Both the position numbers and the translations under genes were made by a program. Positions 34,956 to 44,253 of a stretch of DNA of 64,000 nt are shown here, piece by piece. Positions within the stretch are counted from its first letter, which is position 1. Every line of letters starts with the position of its first letter. Source of the stretch: Nitrospirota bacterium (GTDB lineage Bacteria; Nitrospirota; Thermodesulfovibrionia; Thermodesulfovibrionales; Magnetobacteriaceae); assembly GCA_015233895.1 (NCBI GenBank), contig JADFXG010000007.1:1-64000 (forward strand), given 5' to 3'. The notes under the pieces were generated by a model. The model had not been told where the DNA came from, ran no database searches, and saw nothing but the letters and a program-made list of their open reading frames with translations.

Positions 34956-37900
34956 AGAATTTCTTAGAATTACCTTTTCTCATTATTTTCATTTGGATAT
35001 CGTCAAAGAGGTCATAAGCGGAGGGTACGACTAAGAGTGTCAGAAACAAAGAAGTGATAAGGCCGCCGATTGTGGCTACGGCCATTGGGGCGCGTGTCTC
35101 TGAGCCGTCGCCAAGGGCAAGCGCTATTGGCATCATTCCAAAAATCATCGCAAAGGTTGTCATAAGTATCGGGCGCAGTCTTACCGGGCCTGCCTCAATC
35201 AGTGCCTCACGCCGGCTCATTCCACGCGCTCTCAGCGTGTTTGTGTAATTAACAAGTAAAATCGAATTTTTCTTAACAAGTCCCATTAGAAGTATCAGCC
35301 CTATGAAGCTAAATATGTTAAGCGTCATACCAGTAATCAAAAGAGCGCCAAATGCCCCGATAAATGAAAACGGCATCGCAAGCAGCACCGTCACAGGATG
35401 AATAAAACTCTCAAACTGCGCCGCTAATATCATGTAGGCCATAAAAATGCCCAGAAAGATTGCAAATGTCAGATAATAAAACGACTCTCCCATCGTATCG
35501 CCCATGCCTTTAAAGATTCCCGAATAGCCCTGAGGCAAAATCCCCTCTGCTATCCCGCGGAGGTCCCCCATGGCCTCTCCAAGCGGCTTTTTCTCAAGGT
35601 TTGCAAATAATAGTACTGCCCGCTGCCTGTCCACACGGTTTATGACCGAAGGGCCTCCGGCCTCCACAGTCGTTACCACGGTTGAAAGCTCAATCAGCCG
35701 CCCATCCTTTGCCCTTACGTAAATCCCTCCGATGTCGCCGGATTTAGTCCTGTCTTCAGGATTAAGCCTCACCCGGACATCGTAACGCCTGCCTCTAACA
35801 GTATCCTTATACTTTGATACATCCACCTCGCCGCCAATTAGCAGGTTAATCGCCTCGGCAATTGTCGCTATATCAATACCAAGATCTGCTGCACGGTCTC
35901 TGTCAACATAAACCCGCACCTCAGGTTTGCCAGGTTCCATTGAAGTGTCAACGTCCACTATGCCGGGAATTTTAGAAAACTTTTCCATAATGTCTTTTGA
36001 GTACCCCTCAAGTGCGGATAAATCAGGGCCCCGGATATTGTATTGAATCGGAGTGTTTCTCTGCCCTCCGCCTACTATTGATACATCCTCTACCGTTGCT
36101 TTTAGCCCCGGCACCTGAGATTTCAAGAGTTTTCTCACCTCAGACTTTATCTTCTCCTGGGACTTCGAGCGTTCCCTCTTGTTTGTCAACGTGATAAACA
36201 CTGAGGCTTTATTTATCTCTCCGGTTTGTCCAAAACCGAGGGCATAAAACACCGTCTGAACTCCGGCTTGTGCCCGGATTATATCCTCTGCCTTCCTAAA
36301 CATGTTGTCAACCTCACTGACCGAATAATCCACCGGCGCCTGAAGCCTTACTATAAAGCGCGCCTGGTCCTCCGGAGGAAGCATCTCTTTCCCAATAAAT
36401 CTCACCATAAATATGCTAAACACAAATATAGCAAAACCAAACGCAAGGATTTTTAATCGGTGTTCAAGCGAGTATTTTAGTAAACCTCTGTAAACTCCTT
36501 CGAGTTTCAGGTAATGGCTGTTAAACCAATAGTAAAAACGCTTATAGCCGGATGGTTTCTTGCTGCTGTCAGAGTCAGCCTCAGCTTTAAGAAACCGTGA
36601 GGCAAGCATCGGCGTAAGCGTAAAAGATACAAACATTGACATCAATACGGCAAAGACAACAGTCAGAGCAAACTGGACAAAGAATCGTCCTACAAGTCCT
36701 TTCATGAATGCTACCGGCAGAAATATTGCCACAATTGCAAGGGTTGTAGCCATGACGGCAAGTCCGATTTCGTCGGTGCCAAATGATGCCGCCTCTTTAG
36801 GAGGCATCCCAAGTTTCATATGCCGGTGGATATTTTCTATCACTATTATGGCATCATCCACTAAAATTCCTATTGAAAGGGAAAGCGCAAGCATACTCAT
36901 ATTGTTAAAAGTGAAATCTAAAAAGTGCATCATAGCAAAAGTTGACACAATGCTTGTGGGAATGGCAAGAGCGCTGATTAATGTGACACGCATACTGCCA
37001 AGAAAAATCAGGACGGCAATGGAGGCAAAAATCCCTCCGTAAATCAAATGATGCATGACCTCGTTTATGGAGCGTTTTATAAATATGGACTGGTCAAAGC
37101 TGACTCCTATACTAAGCCCCGGAGGAAGCGTTTTTTCGATTGTTTCAAGTTCCTTCTTCACTCTGTCAACAACATCTGCGGTGTTGGTTCCGGATTGCTT
37201 TTGAATACCAAGTCCTATGGCTGTCTCTCCGTTAAACCTCGCTATTGAGCGGCTCTCTGCCATATCATCGAGCGCTCGCCCAACATCTTTCAGACGCACC
37301 GCTTTACCATCCTTATAGGTGATGATGAGATTATTAAATTCCTCAGGTGATGTAAACTCTCCCTTTATTTTTACAGTAAATTCCTTAGTGGTACTTTCGA
37401 TTCTACCGCCGGGAAGTTCTATATTTCCTGCCCTGAGAGCATTAACTACGTCGCTCCCTGTCAGACTATACGCCTTAAGCCGTTCTTTATCAAGCCATAT
37501 TCGCACCTGTCTCAGTCTTAGCCCCGTAGTTTGAATTGCGCCTACGCCGGGAATTTTCTGTAATGCCTCTTTTAGCGTTTCATTTGCATAGGTTGAAATC
37601 TCACGAACCGACTTTTTGCCTGTAAGAGCTAACCACAGTACCGGTGCGCTATCCATATCTACTTTTGCCACCACCGGTTCATAAATGTCCCTTGGCAGCG
37701 CTGCCCGTATCGCCGAGATTTTTTCTCTTACGTCTTGTGCGGCAAGATCGATGTTTCTATCCAACACAAATTCCACTATGATGGTTGAGACCCCCTCGGT
37801 GCTTATGGAGGTGATGGATTTAACACCGTTTATGGTGTTTATGCTTTCCTCAATCTTGTCTGTAACGTCAATGTCTATTACTTCGGGGCTTGCACCGGGA

Positions 37901-38052
37901 AGCATTGTGGTTAAACTAATTATGGGAAAGTCAACTTTCGGAAATAAATCCACTCCGATTGATGGATAGCTGACAACACCCAGAAGTACGAGAGAGAGAA
38001 TCATCATAGTGGCAAAGACGGGACGTTTTATTGAAATATCGGGTAGTTTCAT
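34954..38052 (-). CDS. RND-family inner-membrane efflux transporter (AcrB/HAE1 type)
   Basis: 1032 residues. The classical RND plan is visible: N-terminal helix, porter domains, and two blocks of membrane helices. The proton-relay pair Asp-Asp is in SIGILVDDAIIVIENIHRHMK. The beginning (MKLPDISIKRPVFATMMILSL) and the 'FLGSMRVTLISALAIPTSIV' block fit the HAE1/efflux group. It pumps drugs or other hydrophobic compounds out of the cell. It is the third gene of a tolC-MFP-RND operon. Its ATG overlaps the adaptor's stop by 4 bases (ATGA), so it is coupled. Confidence 0.95.
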   Translation of the reverse strand: MKLPDISIKRPVFATMMILSLVLLGVVSYPSIGVDLFPKVDFPIISLTTMLPGASPEVIDIDVTDKIEESINTINGVKSITSISTEGVSTIIVEFVLDRNIDLAAQDVREKISAIRAALPRDIYEPVVAKVDMDSAPVLWLALTGKKSVREISTYANETLKEALQKIPGVGAIQTTGLRLRQVRIWLDKERLKAYSLTGSDVVNALRAGNIELPGGRIESTTKEFTVKIKGEFTSPEEFNNLIITYKDGKAVRLKDVGRALDDMAESRSIARFNGETAIGLGIQKQSGTNTADVVDRVKKELETIEKTLPPGLSIGVSFDQSIFIKRSINEVMHHLIYGGIFASIAVLIFLGSMRVTLISALAIPTSIVSTFAMMHFLDFTFNNMSMLALSLSIGILVDDAIIVIENIHRHMKLGMPPKEAASFGTDEIGLAVMATTLAIVAIFLPVAFMKGLVGRFFVQFALTVVFAVLMSMFVSFTLTPMLASRFLKAEADSDSSKKPSGYKRFYYWFNSHYLKLEGVYRGLLKYSLEHRLKILAFGFAIFVFSIFMVRFIGKEMLPPEDQARFIVRLQAPVDYSVSEVDNMFRKAEDIIRAQAGVQTVFYALGFGQTGEINKASVFITLTNKRERSKSQEKIKSEVRKLLKSQVPGLKATVEDVSIVGGGQRNTPIQYNIRGPDLSALEGYSKDIMEKFSKIPGIVDVDTSMEPGKPEVRVYVDRDRAADLGIDIATIAEAINLLIGGEVDVSKYKDTVRGRRYDVRVRLNPEDRTKSGDIGGIYVRAKDGRLIELSTVVTTVEAGGPSVINRVDRQRAVLLFANLEKKPLGEAMGDLRGIAEGILPQGYSGIFKGMGDTMGESFYYLTFAIFLGIFMAYMILAAQFESFIHPVTVLLAMPFSFIGAFGALLITGMTLNIFSFIGLILLMGLVKKNSILLVNYTNTLRARGMSRREALIEAGPVRLRPILMTTFAMIFGMMPIALALGDGSETRAPMAVATIGGLITSLFLTLLVVPSAYDLFDDIQMKIMRKGNSKKF

Positions 38053-39161
38053 CTGTGGTTCTTATCAATAACTTTAACTGCCGCGCCGTCAAACAGGGTT
38101 TGCTGTCCGACTGTAACAACCTGTTCACCAGCCTTTAAGCCCGCGTAAATCACGGTCAGATCTGTGCCGTCTAAACTAAAACTCTGGCCAATTGAAACCT
38201 GCCGGTGTTTTGCCGTGGTTCCCTCAACTACAAACACTTTGGCTTTTTCGCCTTCATGTATTAATGATGTTGAGGGTACAGTCAGAACATCACCGGGCCT
38301 TGCCGCATATAGTGTTACTTTTGCAAAATATCCGGCTTTAAGAGCGCCATCAGGATTATCAATAACCGCTTCAATTTTTAGCATTCGGGTTTTGTCATCA
38401 AGAGCCGGGTAAACCATAGTTACTTTTGCATTGAACTTTTTGGTTGTTATAGCATCAACCGAAAATTCCACATCGTTGCCGGGTTTAATTATAGCAGAGT
38501 TTTTTTCATTGATGTTAAAGTAGAGCTTTAGTTTAGAGGTTTGAATAATGCTAAACATTGGAGCGCCGTATTTTACAAAATCACCGGCTGAGATTTTTTT
38601 CAGTTCAATTGCTCCGGTAATCGGGCTTACCGGTTTGGTTTTAGTGAATTTTACTCTGGCAAGCTCAGACGCTGCCGCCATTCTTTCTGCCTCAGCCTGA
38701 GCGATTGCCTTTCTGGTTGAAACATCGTCAAACTGTTGTTTGGTAACAAGCTCCTCATCATAGAGGGCTTTCTTTCGTTCAAATTCCAAATTTGTGTTAG
38801 AGAGTGTGGCTTGTGCTTGTTTATAGGCCTGTTGTGCCCGTGAAAGTTCCAGTGAATAGTCTTTGGTATCAATAAGAGCAAGAGGAGCGCCCTTTTTAAC
38901 TTTCTCACCCTCGTTTACATAGAGCTGCTTAATGAGCCCGTCTGCCTCACTGCTTACCGTTATCCGTTCAAAGGGCTCAAGAGTGCCGGTTGTCTCGATA
39001 AACGGTTTTAAAAATACTGTTTTAACTACAGCCACCTGTACGTTTATTGTCTTTTCCTCTTTGCCTGTGGCTTCTGGTTTGCTGCAGCCGTATAGAACGA
39101 TTAAAATAAGGAGGATAAGCAAAGTTGCCGGTATTTTTTTCATAATCTGCGTGTTTTGCAT
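38049..39161 (-). CDS. RND efflux periplasmic adaptor (membrane fusion protein), lipoprotein
   Basis: 370 residues. An N-terminal signal ends in a lipobox-like LYGC with C26 as the lipidated cysteine. The HlyD/AcrA layout follows: beta-barrel and lipoyl halves (GLIKQLYVNEGEKVKKGAPLALID and its partner ITGAIELKKISAGDFV), and a short helical hairpin (about 95-150). AAAGGA 8 bases upstream supports the start at 39161, just beyond the TolC gene's stop. It joins the RND pump to the outer-membrane channel. Confidence 0.94.
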   Translation of the reverse strand: MQNTQIMKKIPATLLILLILIVLYGCSKPEATGKEEKTINVQVAVVKTVFLKPFIETTGTLEPFERITVSSEADGLIKQLYVNEGEKVKKGAPLALIDTKDYSLELSRAQQAYKQAQATLSNTNLEFERKKALYDEELVTKQQFDDVSTRKAIAQAEAERMAAASELARVKFTKTKPVSPITGAIELKKISAGDFVKYGAPMFSIIQTSKLKLYFNINEKNSAIIKPGNDVEFSVDAITTKKFNAKVTMVYPALDDKTRMLKIEAVIDNPDGALKAGYFAKVTLYAARPGDVLTVPSTSLIHEGEKAKVFVVEGTTAKHRQVSIGQSFSLDGTDLTVIYAGLKAGEQVVTVGQQTLFDGAAVKVIDKNHR

Positions 39162-39162
39162 C

Positions 39163-40551
39163 TTAATCAGTCCTTTTAGTTGGAATAGATTTTAAGAATA
39201 AGCCTGTTGAACGTTTGAGTTTAAGAGTGGAGAGGGATAGATCGTAGTAAGCATCTGAGTACTGTTTTTCAGAAAGTGTCAGGAGATTATTAGCATCAAT
39301 AACATCGAGGCTTGTGGCAAGTCCAGCGTTAAATTGTTTTGTAACAGCGTAATAATTTTCGCTGGCGTAGTCCAGTTGCTCTTTGAAATATGTAAGAGTT
39401 TTTTTAAGCGTGAGGAACGTGTAATATGATGCCTCAACGTCGTTTTCGAGGGATTTTTTTAAATCAAGTAAGGCTAGCTCACTTTGGTTTTTCTTGTGTA
39501 CGGCTTCAGAAACTTCTGCATATCTCAGACCGCCTTCAAAGATTGGAAAAGAGAGCATAACGGCTCCATACATAGTTTCAGGGGGCATGGTGTCGGTGGT
39601 GGAAGGAGAGTCGTCCCTTTTTTGATACACGCCCTCAAGTGTAACAGAGGGCAAAAAGGCGCTTTTAGCGTAAGTAATTTGTTTTTTAGTCATCTCTAAA
39701 GCTGACACAGCGGCTTTCACCTCTGTCCGTTCATTCATAGCGGCATCAACAAGACAAGTGGTTTCAGCTGTTTTACAGGCAGAGAGAATTGCCTCTATTT
39801 CAGCTTCATTAGTTTTCTGTGAAGTAGTGTACTCAGCAATCGAAAAGTCACCATTTATGCCGATATTTCTGGCAAGAGCTGAGGTTTTAACGCTGAGGTC
39901 ATTTTGTGCTTTAAGGAGTTCGGCCAGAGCACCGGATAGCTCAGCCTTAGCTCTGAGAAGGGCTGTTTTTGTGATTTCACCGGCTTTAAGCTTAGTCTCA
40001 GCAGATTTTTTATAGGTTTTTAGCCTTTCAGCATTATTTTCAGCAAGTGTTACCGACTTTTTTGCCTTAAGAACATTAAAGTACCATGAGGTCACATCAT
40101 ATAAAAAAGTCTCTTTCGCTGTATAAAGTTCAAAGCCGGACTTTTCAATCATTCGTTTTGAAATATCGAGGCGGCTAAACTGAGCACCGCCAAGAGATAT
40201 TGTCTCCTCCAGTTTAACACCGCCAATTAGGGTATGTTCGGGCTGAATTGGGAAGCTTAAGCTGTAATTCATGAAGTCTAAGCCGTTATACTTAGCCTTG
40301 TTATATCTGTAATACTGTCCGTATGCAGTTACAGTCGGTAAAAAAGCTGCCACAGCCTTATCTTTACCGGTTTTAGAGACACCGAGCTCCTCTTCTGAGA
40401 TTTTAATTTTCTCCGAATTTTTCAGTGCTATTTCATAAAGTTCATTAAGTGAATACTCGTAAGCAAAAGCAGCGGCATTAAAAGTAATACTAAAGAGCAG
40501 TGACAATATGAATAGATTATAAGCTATTGCGTTAAACGTCCTCTTTTTCAT
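39163..40551 (-). CDS. TolC-family outer-membrane efflux protein
   Basis: 462 residues. A signal peptide (to about residue 30, ...NAAAFAYEYSL) is followed by two repeats of the OEP fold, with long helices and the characteristic 'FNAGLATSLDVIDANNLLTLSEKQYSDA' stretch near the C-terminus. It forms the outer-membrane exit channel of the tripartite pump encoded downstream. It is the first gene of the three-gene operon, and one base separates its stop from the adaptor's start. Confidence 0.94.
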   Translation of the reverse strand: MKKRTFNAIAYNLFILSLLFSITFNAAAFAYEYSLNELYEIALKNSEKIKISEEELGVSKTGKDKAVAAFLPTVTAYGQYYRYNKAKYNGLDFMNYSLSFPIQPEHTLIGGVKLEETISLGGAQFSRLDISKRMIEKSGFELYTAKETFLYDVTSWYFNVLKAKKSVTLAENNAERLKTYKKSAETKLKAGEITKTALLRAKAELSGALAELLKAQNDLSVKTSALARNIGINGDFSIAEYTTSQKTNEAEIEAILSACKTAETTCLVDAAMNERTEVKAAVSALEMTKKQITYAKSAFLPSVTLEGVYQKRDDSPSTTDTMPPETMYGAVMLSFPIFEGGLRYAEVSEAVHKKNQSELALLDLKKSLENDVEASYYTFLTLKKTLTYFKEQLDYASENYYAVTKQFNAGLATSLDVIDANNLLTLSEKQYSDAYYDLSLSTLKLKRSTGLFLKSIPTKRTD

Positions 40552-40575
40552 TTATTCCATCAGCAATCACCACAA

Positions 40576-41532
40576 CTATTGTATAAGCATGTCTTTTAGC
40601 TCATCTAATGAGGATGCCGTTTTGATACAAGTCTTAACCTGTTCCAGTTTTTCTACATTATTAATGTGGTCTATCATATTCATAAGTGACAGCCCGTTTA
40701 TGCCAAACTTAAGTTCTAAGCCTAACTGAATCCCCTCCCTCAGTCCTTTAATCAACCCTTTTTCAATTCCACGTTCAATCCCCTTCTCAATCCCCTTCTC
40801 AATCCCTTGCTCAATCCCTTGCTCAATTCCACGTTCAATCCCCTTCTCAATCCCCTTCTCAATCCCCTTCTCTATGCCTTGTTTATACCTGACATCCCGT
40901 TCTATATCGTACACTAAAGCCATTTCTTTTACCTCCTTATATACTTTTTCTTGCAAATCCCTCAGTTGTGCCAATATCTCTAACTGCCTTATGTACTTTA
41001 AACGGCCCAGTTCCCCTTTTACGGTGTTTTTTATTCTGTCTAACAGTCTCTTTATTACTATTGTATCATCTTCTGAGGCAAAATTACATAAAATCCCAAT
41101 TATCACATCCTCCGGTTTATTGGAGCTTATAAATTTCCCACAGTCTATGTTTCGGAAGTCTATGATGTCATATTCAAAGGCCATTTTATCTGCCCGGATA
41201 TAATTATTCATCCTGAGCGGTTCTCTGCCAACATAAAATAACACCTGCCTTACCGGTTTTCCATACGTTTGCTCAATATAAATCCGGTACCGGAGCATTC
41301 TATAGGGCATGTTGCTGTCATTTGTGGCCTGAAATTCAATATGTAAAATGTATACGGTTCCATCGTGTAACGTAATCTCAAGTAAAAAGTCCGCTTCTCT
41401 TTCATCGGTTATCTGAAGCTTGGTTTTTAATGGCTTTATCTCCTTAGCTTTTATGCCCAAAACTTCAGAAACTAACACATGCAGCGCTCCGCGCAGGCTC
41501 TCTTTTAATATCTTATCAAATCGCCCCGACAT
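40576..41532 (-). CDS. Rpn/PD-(D/E)XK nuclease-family protein with GIEx tandem repeats
   Basis: 318 residues. The N-terminal ~200 residues carry a PD-(D/E)XK core typical of the Rpn/transposase_31 and DUF4351 groups (ADFLLEITLHDG ... YILHIEFQATND ... MPYRMLRYRIYI). Rpn proteins are DNases that promote recA-independent recombination. The region about 218-262 is ten copies of a GIE[K/R/Q] unit followed by GLIKGLREG, and a short helical tail (about 280-318) ends it. The repeat is perfectly in frame and probably forms a helix or coil of variable length. The gene stands alone after the efflux operon. Confidence 0.85.
   Translation of the reverse strand: MSGRFDKILKESLRGALHVLVSEVLGIKAKEIKPLKTKLQITDEREADFLLEITLHDGTVYILHIEFQATNDSNMPYRMLRYRIYIEQTYGKPVRQVLFYVGREPLRMNNYIRADKMAFEYDIIDFRNIDCGKFISSNKPEDVIIGILCNFASEDDTIVIKRLLDRIKNTVKGELGRLKYIRQLEILAQLRDLQEKVYKEVKEMALVYDIERDVRYKQGIEKGIEKGIEKGIERGIEQGIEQGIEKGIEKGIERGIEKGLIKGLREGIQLGLELKFGINGLSLMNMIDHINNVEKLEQVKTCIKTASSLDELKDMLIQ
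40759..40878 (-). repeat. 12-bp tandem repeat inside the Rpn-family gene (10 units)
   Basis: Ten consecutive units of 12 bases (consensus GGRATTGARMRN on the coding strand) encode G-I-E-[K/R/Q]. Neighbouring units differ at only one or two positions. Slippage could change the number of units without a frameshift, because 12 is a multiple of three. Confidence 0.85.
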
Positions 41533-41707
41533 TGAGTTTACGTTAACACAATTGCATAGCTGTGTTCAAGTTGAAATGATCAACACCGTTTGTATATAAT
41601 GGTGAAACGAGTAGCTTAGTGAAATGGCAAAGAAACGGAGAGCAATACAGCCACGGAGATAAGACCCGTGCAAATAATCCGGCAGCTCAGACGGATGTAG
41701 AGGTCTA

Positions 41708-42096
41708 GTGGCAAAGTCGAAAATAGATAATCTGATAATTAACTCCCCTTATGAGGAGCCGGGCAGGTATTGGAGTTATGACAGAGAAACCAGACTGTTT
41801 GAATTAAAAGATGGCCGCAGGCCGGCTGGTTACGTTATAGCGATTGAGGGTTCAAAATCATTTGATGATCCAGGTGTTTTTATAGAGATTTCCCTTGTCA
41901 ACAAGATCAGAGAGCGTATCAAGGCATGGCGGGAGGAAGGGAGGAGGCCACAAAATGGGTAGGCGGCCTAGACAGAATACACAAAGTACGCAAGATTATG
42001 CGCTGTTATGATTTATCGGCAACTCCGTTTGCTCCAACCGGCAGGAAAGCATCTGAAGAGTCACTGTTTGGATGGATTGCAGGCTTGAGACATTGA
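41708..42096 (+). pseudogene. Relic of a large restriction endonuclease (BPTD_3080-like, DEAD-box type)
   Basis: The first part (41708-41962, GTG start) reads KIDNLIINSPYEEPGRYWSYDRET..., the N-terminus of a ~1000-residue type III-like restriction enzyme. After a frameshift, 41962-42096 reads CYDLSATPFAPTGRKASEESLFGWI, the helicase motif III region from the middle of the same enzyme. The roughly 150-250 residues that should separate these are missing, along with the whole second half. Upstream (41637) a 12-codon frame begins MAKKRRAIQPRR and may be the start of a lost partner. None of it can make an active enzyme. Confidence 0.75.
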
Positions 42097-42313
42097 AATC
42101 ATCAGGCTTTTCTGAGGAACAGGCAAAGGGCTTGTCTGAAACGCTTAGAGTAACTCAGGAAACAAGCACTGAACACCTTGCCACAAAGAGGACATATCCA
42201 GACTTGAGCTTAAAATAGAATCAGTTAAGTCCGAAACGTTGAAATGGATGTTCCTGTTCTGGGCAGGGCAGTTAGTAGCCATGTTAACCTTGTTTAAATT
42301 TTTTTTTAAATAG
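42072..42313 (+). pseudogene. Frameshifted DUF1640-like coiled-coil membrane protein
   Basis: From ATG 42072 one frame reads LETLKSSGFSEEQAKGLSETL... up to about 42185; the +1 (or -2) frame then continues DISRLELKIESVKSETLKWMFLFWAGQLVAML and ends at 42311-42313. Together these give the DUF1640 pattern: helical N-terminus, coiled coil, C-terminal membrane helix. A single-base indel near 42183-42190 breaks it. Its first codons lie inside the restriction-enzyme relic, so a deletion joined the two. Confidence 0.65.
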
Positions 42314-42466
42314 CACCTCACAAAAAGAAACATATATCCCTTATATTAAAGCATACACTCTATAAGGCACCACAATGACCGTAGTTGAAATTTTAGTTTT
42401 AAATGATAACAATGTTAGCTTAGGGGTGTTAAGGCAGCCACAAATTGAACCAAAGAGAAATGTTTA

Positions 42467-42538
42467 AGCGGGCGACGGGATTCGAACCCGCGGCCAAAAG
42501 CTTGGGAAGCTTTCACTCTACCACTGAGTTACGCCCGC
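42467..42538 (-). tRNA. tRNA-Gly (anticodon CCC)
   Basis: On the minus strand a full cloverleaf can be drawn: acceptor stem GCGGGCG / CGCCCGC, D-arm with AGTGGTAGA, anticodon loop TTCCCAA giving CCC, and T-arm GCGGGTTCGAATCCCGT. Length is 72 and CCA is not encoded. It reads GGG codons. A promoter with a 17-base spacer lies directly upstream. Confidence 0.95.
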
Positions 42539-42547
42539 AATCCAGTT

Positions 42548-42576
42548 ATTCTACAATTTCCTTACCATTATTGCAA
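42548..42576 (-). promoter_or_regulatory. Sigma70-type promoter of tRNA-Gly
   Basis: On the minus strand TTGCAA (42576-42571), a 17-base spacer, then TAGAAT (42553-42548), 9 bases before the tRNA 5' end. Confidence 0.65.
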
Positions 42577-42918
42577 ATATTTTTTTGTCTTACAAGTTAC
42601 TAATATTTTGTACACAGATTTTATTTCATTATCTCAAGCACTTAAACAACTTATTAACAAAACGCCTGAATATTGTCTAAGTTTATATAAAAAGGCACTT
42701 AAAATAACATCCTTCAAGTATCACGCTAAAACATAATGATGCCTATGGCTATATTAAATGTTTTACATAATATTACTTATCGGACATTGTTTTTGAACAT
42801 CAGGTGTTGATAACTTGTTTGGTTTTGGCATATAACACGATGCGATTGCTGTTGCTTTGTTGGTTTACCGGTTTTGTATAAATATTAGGCAAAATATTAA
42901 TCTTTATTTTATAGCAAG
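42577..42918. other. Non-coding A/T-rich gap
   Basis: This 340-base stretch between the mtaB stop and the tRNA-Gly promoter is A/T-rich. No reading frame, RNA or repeat in it convinced me. Confidence 0.5.
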
Positions 42919-44253
42919 TTAGATTATATTTATTGGGCTGCCGGTTAGTGAGTTGTTAGTATAGGCTGTAACTATTAGATTTATAAGGGATTTGTGTTTT
43001 ATCGGAATGTTCGCGACATTTTGTAACGTTACTTTAAGGTAGTTGTCTGTTGTTGCCAAAACCAAAGCCCCGTCATTGCTCTCAACGATAGCTTTTAGCG
43101 TCCGTCCTGGTTGTTTTTTCATATAGGAATCCTTAAAGTCTTCAGACAATGCTCTCAATCTTAATGCTCGTTCTTTCTTTATGTTTTTTGCTATGTGGTT
43201 TGACATGTTGAATGCTGCAGTGCCTTTTCGTTTTGAATATGGAAATACATGAAGGTATGTTAATGGAGTTGATTGAAGAAATCTATACGTGTTTTCAAAA
43301 TGGGCATCTGTCTCTCCGGGAAACCCAACGATAACATCCGTACCAATTGAAATATTCTCTATTTCACGATTCAGCCGTTCTGTGATTTCTCTAAACTTTT
43401 CTATTTTATGAGGTCTGTTCATTAGTGAAAGGATTTCATCGTCACCGCTTTGAACAGGTATGTGAATGTGCTTGCATACTCTGTCTTCTTTAAGGAGTTC
43501 AAATAAACGCTCATCTAATTCACCTGCCTCAAGTGAGCTTATCCGTAGTCTGATTTTTTTTGTTTTTTGCAGTATATTTTCTATTAAAATTGAAAGTGTT
43601 ACTTTAGGTTTTAAATCTAATCCGTACTGGCCTATGTGAATTCCTGTAAGCACTGCTTCATTAAAGCCATTATACTCAGCTGCCGCTGCCTCTGCCACTA
43701 TATCAGTCTTTGGGCTGCTTATAGAGGCCCCTCGCGCTTTAGTTATTATGCAGTAAGAACATTTCCAGTTACAGCCGTCCTGAATTTTTAAAAATGCTCG
43801 GCTTCGGGTTGCTGATGTGCTTAGCGCTGATTTCTCAGCGTTTTCCATAACCTCTGAGGTTGCTAACTCCATTATGCCTGAGGTTGCTAACTCCATTACG
43901 CCAGGGGTTGCTAACCCCATTACGCTAGGGGTCGCTGACCCCCTGAAAAAATCAATTTTTTCGTTATTCCGTACTATCTCAATTTTTGAATCAATCTGCA
44001 TTATTTCACTTTTATTAAGCTCCGAATAACATCCGGTTACAAACACCCTTCCTGATAAGTTAAGCGCCCGCCTGATTAGTTGTCTTGACTGATAATCACT
44101 CTTTGCCGTAACCGTGCAAGTGTTAATGATACATATGTCGGGATGTTCTTCTAATGATACTGCTTTGTGGGAATTTTCCTGAAAAAATCTTTCTAATGTG
44201 GCAGTTTCTGATTGGTTTGTCTTACATCCTAAAGAGATTATTGAAAACTTCAT
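42919..44253 (-). CDS. mtaB: tRNA t6A37 methylthiotransferase MtaB
   Basis: 444 residues. Methylthiotransferase architecture: an N-terminal UPF0004 domain (SLGCKTNQSE; three conserved Cys), radical SAM cysteines in CNWKCSYC (about 159-166) and a C-terminal TRAM-like part. 'GCKTNQ' is the MtaB-type form; it converts t6A to ms2t6A at position 37 of tRNAs. Residues about 104-136, between the two domains, consist of four copies of an 8-residue unit (xVMELATS) encoded by palindromic 24-bp repeats, which the family lacks. The ATG overlaps the miaB stop by one base. It is the last gene of the purC...mtaB operon. Confidence 0.92.
   Translation of the reverse strand: MKFSIISLGCKTNQSETATLERFFQENSHKAVSLEEHPDICIINTCTVTAKSDYQSRQLIRRALNLSGRVFVTGCYSELNKSEIMQIDSKIEIVRNNEKIDFFRGSATPSVMGLATPGVMELATSGIMELATSEVMENAEKSALSTSATRSRAFLKIQDGCNWKCSYCIITKARGASISSPKTDIVAEAAAAEYNGFNEAVLTGIHIGQYGLDLKPKVTLSILIENILQKTKKIRLRISSLEAGELDERLFELLKEDRVCKHIHIPVQSGDDEILSLMNRPHKIEKFREITERLNREIENISIGTDVIVGFPGETDAHFENTYRFLQSTPLTYLHVFPYSKRKGTAAFNMSNHIAKNIKKERALRLRALSEDFKDSYMKKQPGRTLKAIVESNDGALVLATTDNYLKVTLQNVANIPIKHKSLINLIVTAYTNNSLTGSPINII
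43847..43942 (-). repeat. Palindromic 24-bp tandem repeat within mtaB (4 units)
   Basis: Units 43847-43870, 43871-43894, 43895-43918 and 43919-43942 share the pattern ATTAnGCnnGRGGTTGCTAACYCC (plus strand), with GGGGTT-GCT-AACCCC as a perfect palindrome in one unit and near-palindromes in the others. The length keeps the mtaB frame. Confidence 0.85.

Noticed and set aside
40759-40878. Possible CRISPR array
   Set aside because: The units are contiguous 12-mers without spacers and lie within a coding frame.
43847-43942. Possible CRISPR or attenuator
   Set aside because: The 24-bp units have no spacers and are in frame with mtaB.
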